A program made the translations under genes and the position numbers. This document shows, piece after piece, positions 9,069 to 19,681 of a stretch of DNA of 64,000 nucleotides. The notes under the pieces are model-generated. The model searched no databases. It was not told where the DNA came from and saw nothing but the letters and a program-made list of their open reading frames with translations. The stretch covers positions 62,001 through 126,000 of the forward strand of contig JAIXOU010000141.1 in NCBI GenBank assembly GCA_027486585.1. Reading direction: 5' to 3'. Source of the stretch: Verrucomicrobiaceae bacterium (GTDB lineage: Bacteria; Verrucomicrobiota; Verrucomicrobiia; Verrucomicrobiales; Verrucomicrobiaceae). The number at the start of each line of letters is the position of its first letter. Within the stretch, counting starts at the first letter, position 1.

Positions 9069-9425
9069 ATGGCAGCGAAAAATCGCAAACTCACTCGCAC
9101 GCGTATTCATACGCGTATCCGCAAGACCCTCAAGGGCACTTCCGCCCGTCCACGTCTGGCCGTTTACTTTTCCAACACCAATGTGTATGCCCAGCTCATC
9201 GATGATGAAGCCGGTAAGACCATTGTTTCCGCTTCTACAAAAGAAAAGGGCTTCGGTGAAGGCAAAGCTAACATTGCTAACGCTACTAAGGTCGGACAGA
9301 CCGTCGCCGAACGTGCGATCGCAGCAAACGTTACCCAAGTGGTCTTTGACCGCGGTGGTTTCATCTATCATGGTAAAGTGAAAGCACTTGCCGATGCCGC
9401 CCGTGAAAAGGGTCTGAAGTTCTAA
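9069..9425 (+). CDS. rplR: 50S ribosomal protein L18
   Basis: L18 (118 aa) binds 5S rRNA together with L5. [24 protein letters not shown]-type [10 protein letters not shown] and the ending [28 protein letters not shown] are typical. The ATG follows TTGGAGATCAG. Confidence 0.97.
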   Translation: MAAKNRKLTRTRIHTRIRKTLKGTSARPRLAVYFSNTNVYAQLIDDEAGKTIVSASTKEKGFGEGKANIANATKVGQTVAERAIAANVTQVVFDRGGFIYHGKVKALADAAREKGLKF

Positions 9426-9444
9426 TCCCTTATTATACTCATTT

Positions 9445-9966
9445 ATGGCAGCAGAAAATAGTCGTCCAGGTGCTGAGCGTGATAGCTCTGATTCCGTCGA
9501 GAAAGTCGTTCACATCAACCGATGCGCAAAGGTCGTTAAAGGTGGTCGTCGCTTCAGTTTCTCCGCACTCGTTGTCTCTGGTGATCGCCAGGGCAAAGTG
9601 GGTTGGGGTTTCGGCAAAGCGAATGAAGTCTCCGACGCCATCAAAAAGGCAACGGAAGCCAGCCGCAAGAAGATGAATCGCGTTCATCTCTTCAACAACA
9701 CCATCCCTCATGAAGTGATCGGTGAACATGGTGGTGGTGCCATCATGCTGAAGCCAGCTTCCCCTGGTACAGGAATCATCGCCGGTGGCGGTGCTCGTGC
9801 TGTTCTTGAAGCCGCTGGTGTTAAAGACGTTATCGGTAAGTCCCTTGGTTCTAGCAACCACGCGAATGTCGTTAAAGCGACTCTTGCTGCACTTGGCGCT
9901 CTTCGTCCGAAAGACGAAATCATGCGTGCTCGCGGTAAGGAACTCAAAGAGCGTGCAGCTCTCTAA
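9445..9966 (+). CDS. rpsE: 30S ribosomal protein S5
   Basis: S5 (173 aa) lies at the mRNA entry channel and affects decoding fidelity. The S5 N-terminal domain shows KVVKGGRRFSFSALVV and GKVGWGFGKANEV; the C-terminal domain shows GIIAGGGARAVLEAAGVKDV and LGSSNHANVVKATL. The usual next gene rpmD (L30) is absent: rplO starts 29 bases downstream. Confidence 0.97.
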   Translation: MAAENSRPGAERDSSDSVEKVVHINRCAKVVKGGRRFSFSALVVSGDRQGKVGWGFGKANEVSDAIKKATEASRKKMNRVHLFNNTIPHEVIGEHGGGAIMLKPASPGTGIIAGGGARAVLEAAGVKDVIGKSLGSSNHANVVKATLAALGALRPKDEIMRARGKELKERAAL

Positions 9967-9995
9967 TTGACCCCTAATTTTAAATCTACATTTCC

Positions 9996-10439
9996 ATGCA
10001 ACTTCAAGATGTGAAACCCCGCCCAGGTGCTAAAAAGCGCCGCAAGCGTATCGGCTGTGGTGAAAGCTCCGGTCACGGCAAAACCTCTGGTAAAGGGAAC
10101 AAAGGTCAGAAAGCCCGTGCAGGTGCCGGCATTCGTCCTGGATTCGAAGGTGGTCAGATGCCACTCTTCCGTCGTCTTCCCAAGAAAGGCTTTAGCAACG
10201 TTCAATTCCGTGATGTTTACGAAGTCGTTAACGTCGGTTGTCTCAATGACGCCTTCGAAGACGGTGCCGTCATCAACGAAACAACTCTCCGTGAGAGCGG
10301 TCTCGTGAACCGTAACTGTGACGCTATCAAGATCCTCGGTTCAGGTGATCTGAGCCGTAAGTTGACCATCGAGATCAAGAACGTGAGTGCATCTGCCCGC
10401 GAGAAGATCGAGAAGGCTGGCGGTTCAGTAGCTGCCTGA
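9996..10439 (+). CDS. rplO: 50S ribosomal protein L15
   Basis: L15 (147 aa) is a late-assembling 23S-binding protein. The glycine/lysine-rich N-terminus (KKRRKRIGCGESSGHGKT, then GNKGQKARAGAGIRPGFEGGQ) and PLFRRLPKKGF are the family hallmark. It is the last ribosomal gene of the operon in this window and is followed by a structured intergenic region before secY. Confidence 0.97.
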   Translation: MQLQDVKPRPGAKKRRKRIGCGESSGHGKTSGKGNKGQKARAGAGIRPGFEGGQMPLFRRLPKKGFSNVQFRDVYEVVNVGCLNDAFEDGAVINETTLRESGLVNRNCDAIKILGSGDLSRKLTIEIKNVSASAREKIEKAGGSVAA

Positions 10440-10458
10440 TACATTCCCAGAAACTTTG

Positions 10459-10509
10459 AGCGGGCCGGTCTGAGCTCAACCGAAAGGTTGTAACAAGACA
10501 CGGCCCGCT
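10459..10509 (+). promoter_or_regulatory. Nested hairpin between rplO and secY (attenuator or protein-binding leader)
   Basis: An outer 9-bp perfect stem (AGCGGGCCG at 10459-10467 with CGGCCCGCT at 10501-10509) encloses a second perfect hairpin (CAACC-GAAA-GGTTG, 10477-10490) with a GNRA-type loop. A T-rich stretch (TTCCTTTTA) follows the outer stem. The shape fits either a partial rho-independent terminator that lowers secY transcription, or an RNA leader recognised by a ribosomal protein. Which of these applies cannot be decided from sequence alone. Confidence 0.6.
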
Positions 10510-10538
10510 TTCCTTTTACCCGATTAAGACAACCGACT

Positions 10539-12044
10539 ATGATTTCCGCCTTCTACGATAGCTTTAAGATCCCTGATCTTCGCTCACGCATCCTCTTCAC
10601 TTTGGCGATGATCGTCATCGTCCGCATTGGTACCGCTGTCACCCTTCCGGGTGTGGACATGTCGGTGCTCGACGAGTGGATCAAAATTCGCACCGCTGAT
10701 TCTGCTGGTGCGGGAGCCCAGGTCGCAGCCCTTCTGAACGTGTTCAGTGGTGGTGGATTGCAAAATTGTGCCATCTTTGCTCTCGGTATCATGCCTTACA
10801 TTAGTGCCAGCATCATGCTGCAGCTTCTCACGGCCGTGGTTCCATCGCTCAGCAAGATGGCTCGTGAAGATGGCGGTCGTCAAAAGATCACCCAATTCAC
10901 GCGCTTGGCTACCATCGCGCTTTGCCTTTTCCAAGGCTACTTGTTGGCTAAATCGCTTGCTTCACCTGGCCAGAATATTTTCCTGGGTGGACTTCAGGAA
11001 GTCATTGATCGTCTGGGTCGTCCCTTGGTTCCAGATTATGGCTTTGGTTTCATCTTTACCACAGTCATCACCATCACAGCTGGCACCATGCTCATGATGT
11101 GGTTGGGTGAAATGATCACCGAGCGTGGCATCGGCAACGGTGTTTCCATCCTGATCTGCGTGAACATCGTTTCCGATCTTCCAGGTGCCTTGGTTCAAGT
11201 ATGGCAGACCTATGTCGGTCCAAATGTCAAAAGCATGGGTGAACCAGCAAAGTTGGTCATGTTGCTTGCTTTCATGATCATCGTGATCGCTGGCGTCATT
11301 GCCTTGACTCAAGCGACACGTCGCATCGTGATTCAATATGCCAAGCGTGTGGTTGGTCGTAAAGTTTATGGCGGCCAGACTCAGTATCTGCCTTTGAAAG
11401 TGAACTATTCCGGTGTCATGCCGATCATCTTTGCTCAAGCCATCCTTCTTTTCCCGGCCCAGATTCTCAGCTCCATGTTCCCTGACGTGCGCTGGGTGCA
11501 GACTTTCTCCACTTGGGTCAGCTCTGGCTGGATCTACTACGGTATCTCTGCGGCTTTGATCTTCTTCTTCAGCTACTTCTGGGTGGCCACGATGTTCCAA
11601 CCCACACAGATCTCTGAAGATCTCAAAAAGAGTGGTGGTTACCTTCCAGGCATCCGCCCAGGCAAGCCGACAGCAGACTTCCTCGACTTCACCATGAGTC
11701 GCCTTACCTTCGCTGGTGCGATTTTCCTGACCGCTCTTTATGTCATGCCGGCCATCATCAGCCGCTTGATGGGCATTGCTCCACAGACGGCTCAATTCTT
11801 CGGTGGCACCAGCCTTCTTATCCTTGTGGGTGTCGTGCTCGACGTGATGCGTCAGATTGAAACGCACCTCCTTCAAAGTCACTATGACGGCTTCCTCAAG
11901 AAGGGTCGTATCCGTGGACGTTTTGATCGTATGGCTCAGACTGGTCAGGTTGCAGACTCCACGACTGTAGTTTGGCTCTGGGTCGGTATCTCGATCATCG
12001 CCATTCTGGGTGTGGCATACTACATCTCGACAGGCGGGAAGTGA
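10539..12044 (+). CDS. secY: Protein translocase subunit SecY
   Basis: SecY is the channel subunit of the SecYEG translocon in the inner membrane. The 501-aa protein starts with the typical ISAFYDSFKIPDLRSRILFTL and has about ten membrane segments. Hallmarks include GGGLQNCAIFALGIMPYISASIM and the cytoplasmic GERGIGNGVS-type loop (ITERGIGNGVSILI). The last part QTGQVADSTTVVWLWVGI precedes the final membrane helix. It is longer than E. coli SecY (443 aa), mainly in the loop regions. adk, usually next, is absent and map follows after 6 bases. Confidence 0.97.
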   Translation: MISAFYDSFKIPDLRSRILFTLAMIVIVRIGTAVTLPGVDMSVLDEWIKIRTADSAGAGAQVAALLNVFSGGGLQNCAIFALGIMPYISASIMLQLLTAVVPSLSKMAREDGGRQKITQFTRLATIALCLFQGYLLAKSLASPGQNIFLGGLQEVIDRLGRPLVPDYGFGFIFTTVITITAGTMLMMWLGEMITERGIGNGVSILICVNIVSDLPGALVQVWQTYVGPNVKSMGEPAKLVMLLAFMIIVIAGVIALTQATRRIVIQYAKRVVGRKVYGGQTQYLPLKVNYSGVMPIIFAQAILLFPAQILSSMFPDVRWVQTFSTWVSSGWIYYGISAALIFFFSYFWVATMFQPTQISEDLKKSGGYLPGIRPGKPTADFLDFTMSRLTFAGAIFLTALYVMPAIISRLMGIAPQTAQFFGGTSLLILVGVVLDVMRQIETHLLQSHYDGFLKKGRIRGRFDRMAQTGQVADSTTVVWLWVGISIIAILGVAYYISTGGK

Positions 12045-12050
12045 GCCGAC

Positions 12051-12875
12051 ATGGGACTTCTTTCCAACAAGATCCCCGTTCGACATGCTTCCCAACAAAA
12101 CGGGATGCGTGTCGCTAACGGCATCGCCAGAGATATCCTTTTAAAAACAGCGGCTCAAGCAGCCGCTGGCATCACGACTGGTGAGGTAGATCGCTATGCA
12201 GCTGCCGAGATGAAAGCTCGCGGCTGCAAAAGTGCCTTTCTAGGTTATCGCAAGTTTCCAGGTCATATCTGCATCTCCATCAACGAAGAAGTCGTTCATG
12301 GCATCGGTGGGCCTCGCGTCATTCAAGACGGTGACATCGTCAAGATCGACGTTGGCATCGAGTATGATGGTTGGATCGGAGACAATGCTCTGACCGTTCC
12401 CATCGGCAACGTCGCCAAAGAAACCCTGCATCTGCTTGCAGCCACAGAAGAGTCCCTTCACTGCGCCATTCGCCATGCGCGCGATGGCTGGATGCTGGGA
12501 GACCTCTGTGCATCGGTTGAAGAACATGTGATTCAATACGGTTATACCGTCGTTCGTGAATTTGTGGGGCATGGCGTTGGCCGTAAGCTTCACGAAGAAC
12601 CGCAGGTGCCCAATTACGGGAAAAAAGGTGAGCGCCCCCGTCTCAAAGCTGGCATGACCATTGCCATCGAACCCATGGTGAATATGGGTACCGCCAAGAC
12701 ACGAGTCTTGAGCGATAACTGGACCGCCATCACTCAGGATCGTGCGCCGAGTGCCCACTATGAGCACGTCGTCCTGATCACCGATAAGGACCCCGAGATC
12801 CTCACCTATCGTAAGCGTATGTTCCCCAAAGGCGTCAATGATCTGACACCTCTCCCCATCTCAGCTTTGTTATAA
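12051..12875 (+). CDS. map: Methionine aminopeptidase, type I
   Basis: Removes the initiator methionine from nascent proteins in the cytoplasm. The 274-aa protein carries the pita-bread fold ligands: two aspartates in VKIDVGIEYDGWIGDNA, the histidine of VGHGVGRKLHEEP, a glutamate in AIEPMVNMG and the last glutamate in SAHYEHVVLIT. It has no N-terminal zinc-finger extension but a C-terminal extension of about 20 residues. It is the last gene of the long operon; a small hairpin follows the stop. Confidence 0.96.
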   Translation: MGLLSNKIPVRHASQQNGMRVANGIARDILLKTAAQAAAGITTGEVDRYAAAEMKARGCKSAFLGYRKFPGHICISINEEVVHGIGGPRVIQDGDIVKIDVGIEYDGWIGDNALTVPIGNVAKETLHLLAATEESLHCAIRHARDGWMLGDLCASVEEHVIQYGYTVVREFVGHGVGRKLHEEPQVPNYGKKGERPRLKAGMTIAIEPMVNMGTAKTRVLSDNWTAITQDRAPSAHYEHVVLITDKDPEILTYRKRMFPKGVNDLTPLPISALL

Positions 12876-12880
12876 GCTTT

Positions 12881-12897
12881 CAAGTTTGGAAACTTGG
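12881..12897 (+). terminator. Hairpin after map, possible terminator
   Basis: CAAGTTT (12881-12887) and AAACTTG (12890-12896) form a perfect 7-bp stem six bases after the map stop codon. There is no run of T after it, so it is not a canonical rho-independent terminator. Position at the end of the long operon, facing a convergent gene, supports a role in ending transcription. Confidence 0.35.
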
Positions 12898-12978
12898 CTG
12901 GGAGCCCGTTGTAATCAATCGTCTGTTACCTGGTGAGTGTTCCGTTAAGCGTTTACAGACGTCGGATGATTTGAGTCA

Positions 12979-14145
12979 TTACCTCAGTGCCTTTGCTGCC
13001 GCCTTTTGAAAGGCTTCTCGCACGGGGCTGGCATCGCTATTCGGGAAGTTGGCGCGTTGGACGATCAGCAGATAGATGATTTCTTTTTTCGGATCGATCC
13101 ATGCTTGTGTGCCCCAGGCACCGCCGTGGCCAAAGGTGCCGGGTGAAAGCATATCGGCGAGGCCTTCATGGGGTTCCTTCAGCACACAGGTGCCGATGCC
13201 CCAGCCGTAGTTCTTGCCGTGATTGCCGAATGCTTCTTGTTGAAAAAAGCCGCACGGTAGATCGCCAGTGTGCACAGAGGAAAGCACCTTCACGGCCTCG
13301 GGACTGAGCAGGCGATTGCCATCAAACGTGCCCTCATTGAGAAGCATCTGGCAGAAGCGTGTGTAATCCTTGGCGCAGGAATAAAGGCCGCCATTGCCTT
13401 GCGGAGGAAGCCCACGCTTGCCGAATTCGCGACGCGGTGGCGCGACTTCGAGTTTACCTGTTTCCTTGTTCTTTGCATAACCCGTGGCCACCTTTGCCCA
13501 TTGCGCATCGCTGAGATAAAAGGTCGTGTTTGTCATGCCTAGTGGATCAAAGAGACGTTTTTGTAGAAACTCGTCGAAGCTAATGCCGCTGATCACTTCG
13601 ACGATGCGAGCGGCTGCATTGATTCCTGACTGGCAGTACTTCCATTGAGTACTCGGTTCAAACTGCATCGGTGTCGCGAGCCAAATGGGGACCAGATCAG
13701 CCAGGGTCTGGGCTTCTTGAGCCTTTGGACCGTTTGCCTCACCCAGACCCGAGGTGTGCGTGAGGATTTGTGTGATCGTGAGATTGGCGGGCTTGCCCGA
13801 AGGCGTCTTTAGCGCTGCAAACTCGGGCAGGTATTTGGCCACTGGGTCAGCGATGTTCAGTTTTCCTTCGTCCTGCAGCATGAGGATCGCTGCTCCAGTG
13901 ATGGGCTTGGTCATCGACGCGATCCAGACCATTGCGTCCACACTCATCGGCTGCTGTTTGCCGATGTCTGCCATGCCGTTCGCTTCCAAGTGCAGCATGC
14001 CGTTCTTGTTTGCCACCACCGTGACGACTCCAGCGACCTCATTTTGGGCGATCATCTGCTTCATCGACGCGCCAATGCCGGGTAGGATCGGTGTGTCTGA
14101 GAAAGCGAGCGATGAGAAGACGAAAGAAAGGAGGAGCGGGCGCAT
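12979..14145 (-). CDS. Serine hydrolase, beta-lactamase family, secreted
   Basis: A 388-aa member of the class C beta-lactamase/D-Ala-D-Ala carboxypeptidase/esterase fold. A signal peptide is seen (RPLLLSFVFSSLAFS). The catalytic SxxK motif is SMTK in VWIASMTKPITGAAIL. The second motif is YCQ in WKYCQSGINAAARIV, deviating from the Tyr-x-Asn of true class C enzymes; HGG in FGHGGAWGTQAWID is in the third-motif position. Many such proteins in Verrucomicrobiota and Planctomycetes are esterases of unknown substrate, so antibiotic resistance should not be assumed. Convergent to map. Confidence 0.85.
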   Translation of the reverse strand: MRPLLLSFVFSSLAFSDTPILPGIGASMKQMIAQNEVAGVVTVVANKNGMLHLEANGMADIGKQQPMSVDAMVWIASMTKPITGAAILMLQDEGKLNIADPVAKYLPEFAALKTPSGKPANLTITQILTHTSGLGEANGPKAQEAQTLADLVPIWLATPMQFEPSTQWKYCQSGINAAARIVEVISGISFDEFLQKRLFDPLGMTNTTFYLSDAQWAKVATGYAKNKETGKLEVAPPRREFGKRGLPPQGNGGLYSCAKDYTRFCQMLLNEGTFDGNRLLSPEAVKVLSSVHTGDLPCGFFQQEAFGNHGKNYGWGIGTCVLKEPHEGLADMLSPGTFGHGGAWGTQAWIDPKKEIIYLLIVQRANFPNSDASPVREAFQKAAAKALR

Positions 14146-14165
14146 GGTGGTGGTTTGGGCTGATG

Positions 14166-16937
<2,772 letters not shown>

Positions 16938-17086
16938 GGGGAAAGACTGAAGGATGAAGACTGAAGGATGAAATGAGGCCGCGCACTATGAGCGGAGGAT
17001 GCCAGTGGTAAAGTCCTCAGTGCAACTAGCTGCGTTCGTGAATGCAGAGTCGGGCTAGAAAGGGAACGGTGGGATTCTAATGCTCC

Positions 17087-17353
17087 TCAGACTAGACGCA
17101 GTGTGCCACTATGGCCTTCGGCAAGACCAGCTGGCACTTGGCCAACGATTCGTGGGATGAGGCCGATATTGGTGAAGGCTTCGTTTAAAAAACGGAGAGT
17201 CACTCCAGAGCCGGGCTCGATCTCAAAATAGACCAAGTCGTGATGTGTATCGACCTTATAATGAATGGCTGGCATGAGATCCATCTGGCTATGGAACTCC
17301 ATGAGAGCAGACTCAGAACGCAGGCCTTTGGCATAAACTTCGAGTTCGATCAT
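17087..17353 (-). CDS. Small hypothetical protein
   Basis: An 88-aa protein with no signal peptide or membrane segment; I do not recognise a family. It has alternating beta/alpha character (MIELEVYAKGL, then HDLVYFEIEPGSGVTLRFL, then GLIPRIVGQVP), consistent with a small alpha/beta fold. It lies 68 bases after smpB in the same direction and may share its transcript. The frame is free of stops and the start overlaps nothing. Confidence 0.6.
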   Translation of the reverse strand: MIELEVYAKGLRSESALMEFHSQMDLMPAIHYKVDTHHDLVYFEIEPGSGVTLRFLNEAFTNIGLIPRIVGQVPAGLAEGHSGTLRLV

Positions 17354-17421
17354 GGTGGGTGATTTACAGATGACACTGTTTTACTCAGAACAGTGGGCCC
17401 ACGACGAGCAAAAAATGCGGC

Positions 17422-17889
17422 TTATTCTCGGGCACGCTGATTGAAGCTGGCGACGACGCGCTGGGCTTCCCTTTTGACGGCCTTTTCTTTGAGATCTTCC
17501 CGCTGATCTCCCTTGGTCTTGCCTTTGCCGACGCCGATCTCCATTTTGACCTTACCGTTTTTCCAGTAAGCCTGGAGCACGGGCAAAGAATTGCCTTTTT
17601 GCTGGGTGAGAACGAAGAGTTTCAGGATTTCCCGCTTGTGTAAAAGCAGCCGACGGGTGCGGCGTGGCTCGTGCTGGGACCAGCCATTGGCCTTTTCATA
17701 GGTCTGGATGTCCATGTTATAGAGCCAGATTTGGCCCCGTTCGACTCGGGCAAAGGCGTCGCTGATGTTCAGCTTGCCGAGGCGGATGGATTTGACCTCA
17801 CTGCCTCTGAGTTCGACGCCAGCTTCATATCGCTCAAGGATATGGTAATCCCTGAGAGCTTTGCGATTGGTGGCGATTTCGTCGGACAT
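17422..17889 (-). CDS. smpB: SsrA-binding protein SmpB
   Basis: SmpB (155 aa) binds tmRNA and brings it to stalled ribosomes for trans-translation. The sequence shows ATNRKALRDYHILERYEAGVEL-type N-terminus, RGSEVKSIR, the WSQHEPRRTRRLLLHKREI segment and the C-terminal GKGKTKGDQREDLKEKAVKR, all typical. It is 36 bases downstream of rpoZ. No ssrA (tmRNA) gene was seen nearby. Confidence 0.96.
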   Translation of the reverse strand: MSDEIATNRKALRDYHILERYEAGVELRGSEVKSIRLGKLNISDAFARVERGQIWLYNMDIQTYEKANGWSQHEPRRTRRLLLHKREILKLFVLTQQKGNSLPVLQAYWKNGKVKMEIGVGKGKTKGDQREDLKEKAVKREAQRVVASFNQRARE

Positions 17890-17925
17890 GCGGCGGCGGT
17901 GTTGCTGCCGCCCTGTGAACGCTGA

Positions 17926-18129
17926 TTAAGCGTCCGTCGGGAATTCGGCTTTGATCTTGCCCTGGATGATTTCCATGAGAGCGATGTCTGCCTCACGCAT
18001 ACCATGACGACGCTCGACGAGAGGAGCACGTCCGCTGGTGAGTTGTTTGACGCGCTTGGAGACCATGTTGATCAGGACGGGCGTGTCTTTAACGACCAGG
18101 GCAGCTTGTTCAACGAGTTCGGCTTTCAT
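17926..18129 (-). CDS. rpoZ: DNA-directed RNA polymerase omega subunit
   Basis: Small polymerase subunit (67 aa) that helps fold and hold the beta-prime subunit. The segment VLINMVSKRVKQLTSGRAPLVE followed by a glutamate/aspartate-rich helix (EADIALMEIIQGKI) matches the omega helices 1-3. The order rpoZ-smpB in one operon supports a housekeeping information-processing unit. Confidence 0.85.
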   Translation of the reverse strand: MKAELVEQAALVVKDTPVLINMVSKRVKQLTSGRAPLVERRHGMREADIALMEIIQGKIKAEFPTDA

Positions 18130-18238
18130 CGGGGTAGGGCAAATGGATCACTCCGACTGAGTCGGGTAAGGGGGGTGGATTGTAATAGGTGATTGCTATC
18201 TGGCAAGGGGGAATTTCATTTCTGATCTTCCTGCACAC

Positions 18239-19642
18239 TCAAAGCTGGCTCAGGACATCCCGCTCATGCAGATCTGATGGGCTGAGGTTTTCAGGGTCGA
18301 TTGAGTGGTAGATCCGCAGGGCCAAGTCTGGCTGGCGGGCTTGTAAATGAGCCTGGATGAGGCGGCGTTGGGCTGGCATATCTCCTGGGAATTTACGCAA
18401 ATAGGACTGCCATAAGGCCGTCGTGCTGCCGGGCTTGGCCACAGCTTCTGCTAAAGTTGCCGCAAAGTGCAGGGACTGATCTTTTGGAGCGGTGCGCAGG
18501 GCTTCGGCGACGACACGAAGGGTTAACGGGGAAGTCTGGGCTAGATCTAAAAGAACAGGCCGCAGCGCTGCGTGAGCGAGGGCAAGAGTGAGAAAGCGTT
18601 CGGCTTGCGGGACTTGTTTAGCAGGTTCCGCTAAGGCACAAAGTCGCACGAGGGCGCATCTTTCACCCGTTGCCGCTAATCGCAGATAAGCGTCAAAGGC
18701 ATTGGCTGGCGGCAGATCATGCTCAGCAATGGCTGCGTAGGCGCTGAGCCAGTGCAGATAATCGGGATCAATGGCCGCTTGGTTGAGCAAGTCTTTCGGC
18801 TCGGTTTGATGCTCAGGAAAATTAGCAAGTTGGCGTTCCAGCCAAGGGAGAACTTTGCTGAGCTGTTCTGCGGCGCGTGCGCTGACTAGAGCGCGATCAA
18901 GATCAGGATTGGGAAGTGGGCCCGTGGGTGGAGCGTCTTTGAGATAACGAAGTTGCAGTTCCAAAGAGTCGTCTGCGCGTTTTAAGCGATGCAAGAGGTT
19001 CACCTGTAGTTCACGAGCTTCCATCAAATGACTGGTGGCCTTGTGGTCTGGATGGGCACTGATCCAATGATTGATGGCGTGTAATGCAGCTAAATGTTGG
19101 CCCTGACTCTGAGCCGCTTGAGTGTAGCTCGTGAGTGTCTGCCAGGTTGCATTGGGTAGCTCTGAAGCACGTAATAAAATGGGTAAAGCAGTGACGATAT
19201 CACCGTCTTTTTGGGCGCGGGAAGCCAACACTTGATAGGTGTAAAGCTTGGTTTGATTATCAAATCGGTCTCCAGCAGCCGTCATCATCGGGAAGCTTAG
19301 GCTGGGTGCGCCTAGGTCTGGCTGACCGAGCCACGCTAACAGAAGAGAGTCACGCAGAGAGCCAGAGTTTTTCAGCATTGGCGTATCCTGCACGGTGAGT
19401 TCACGCAGTTGCTGGAGGGGTGGGCGGGAAAGCCACACATCAATGAGTGCCAGGGTTTCATCAGAAACTGCGGCGACGCTCATCAAAATGGGTTGCACCA
19501 CGGATGGCGGAGCTTTCACCAGATAGCGACTCAGCTTTTCTAATCTCGGGATACGTTGCGCATCCATGACGGGTTCTGGCTCTGGGCGGAGGCGCCAGGC
19601 CCAGACACCACCTAGGACGAGATAAAGCAGAAGAAGACGCAT
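18239..19642 (-). CDS. TPR-like helical repeat protein, membrane-anchored
   Basis: A 467-aa protein with one N-terminal hydrophobic segment (LLLLYLVLGGVWAW) and then an all-helical Ala/Leu-rich body. Patterns such as LPILLRASELPNATWQTL, AQSQGQHLAALHAINHWI and AHLQARQPDLALRIYHSI are typical of degenerate tetratricopeptide repeats. It starts 39 bases after the PelA-like gene stop and is therefore probably co-transcribed with it. In Pel loci TPR proteins (PelE, PelB) accompany PelA, so a scaffold role in polysaccharide export is a reasonable inference; the sequence itself is not recognisably PelE. Confidence 0.7.
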   Translation of the reverse strand: MRLLLLYLVLGGVWAWRLRPEPEPVMDAQRIPRLEKLSRYLVKAPPSVVQPILMSVAAVSDETLALIDVWLSRPPLQQLRELTVQDTPMLKNSGSLRDSLLLAWLGQPDLGAPSLSFPMMTAAGDRFDNQTKLYTYQVLASRAQKDGDIVTALPILLRASELPNATWQTLTSYTQAAQSQGQHLAALHAINHWISAHPDHKATSHLMEARELQVNLLHRLKRADDSLELQLRYLKDAPPTGPLPNPDLDRALVSARAAEQLSKVLPWLERQLANFPEHQTEPKDLLNQAAIDPDYLHWLSAYAAIAEHDLPPANAFDAYLRLAATGERCALVRLCALAEPAKQVPQAERFLTLALAHAALRPVLLDLAQTSPLTLRVVAEALRTAPKDQSLHFAATLAEAVAKPGSTTALWQSYLRKFPGDMPAQRRLIQAHLQARQPDLALRIYHSIDPENLSPSDLHERDVLSQL

Positions 19643-19681
19643 GATTGAGGGCTGTGGGAAATGGGTAAATGAGTGGACGGT

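Noticed and set aside
12979-14145. Beta-lactamase as antibiotic resistance gene
   Set aside because: The SxxK motif is present but the Tyr-x-Asn motif is changed, and many family members are esterases, so resistance is not supported.
16938-17086. Promoter or regulatory RNA upstream of alaS
   Set aside because: Apart from two copies of a 14-base direct repeat I see no convincing promoter or T-box-like structure.
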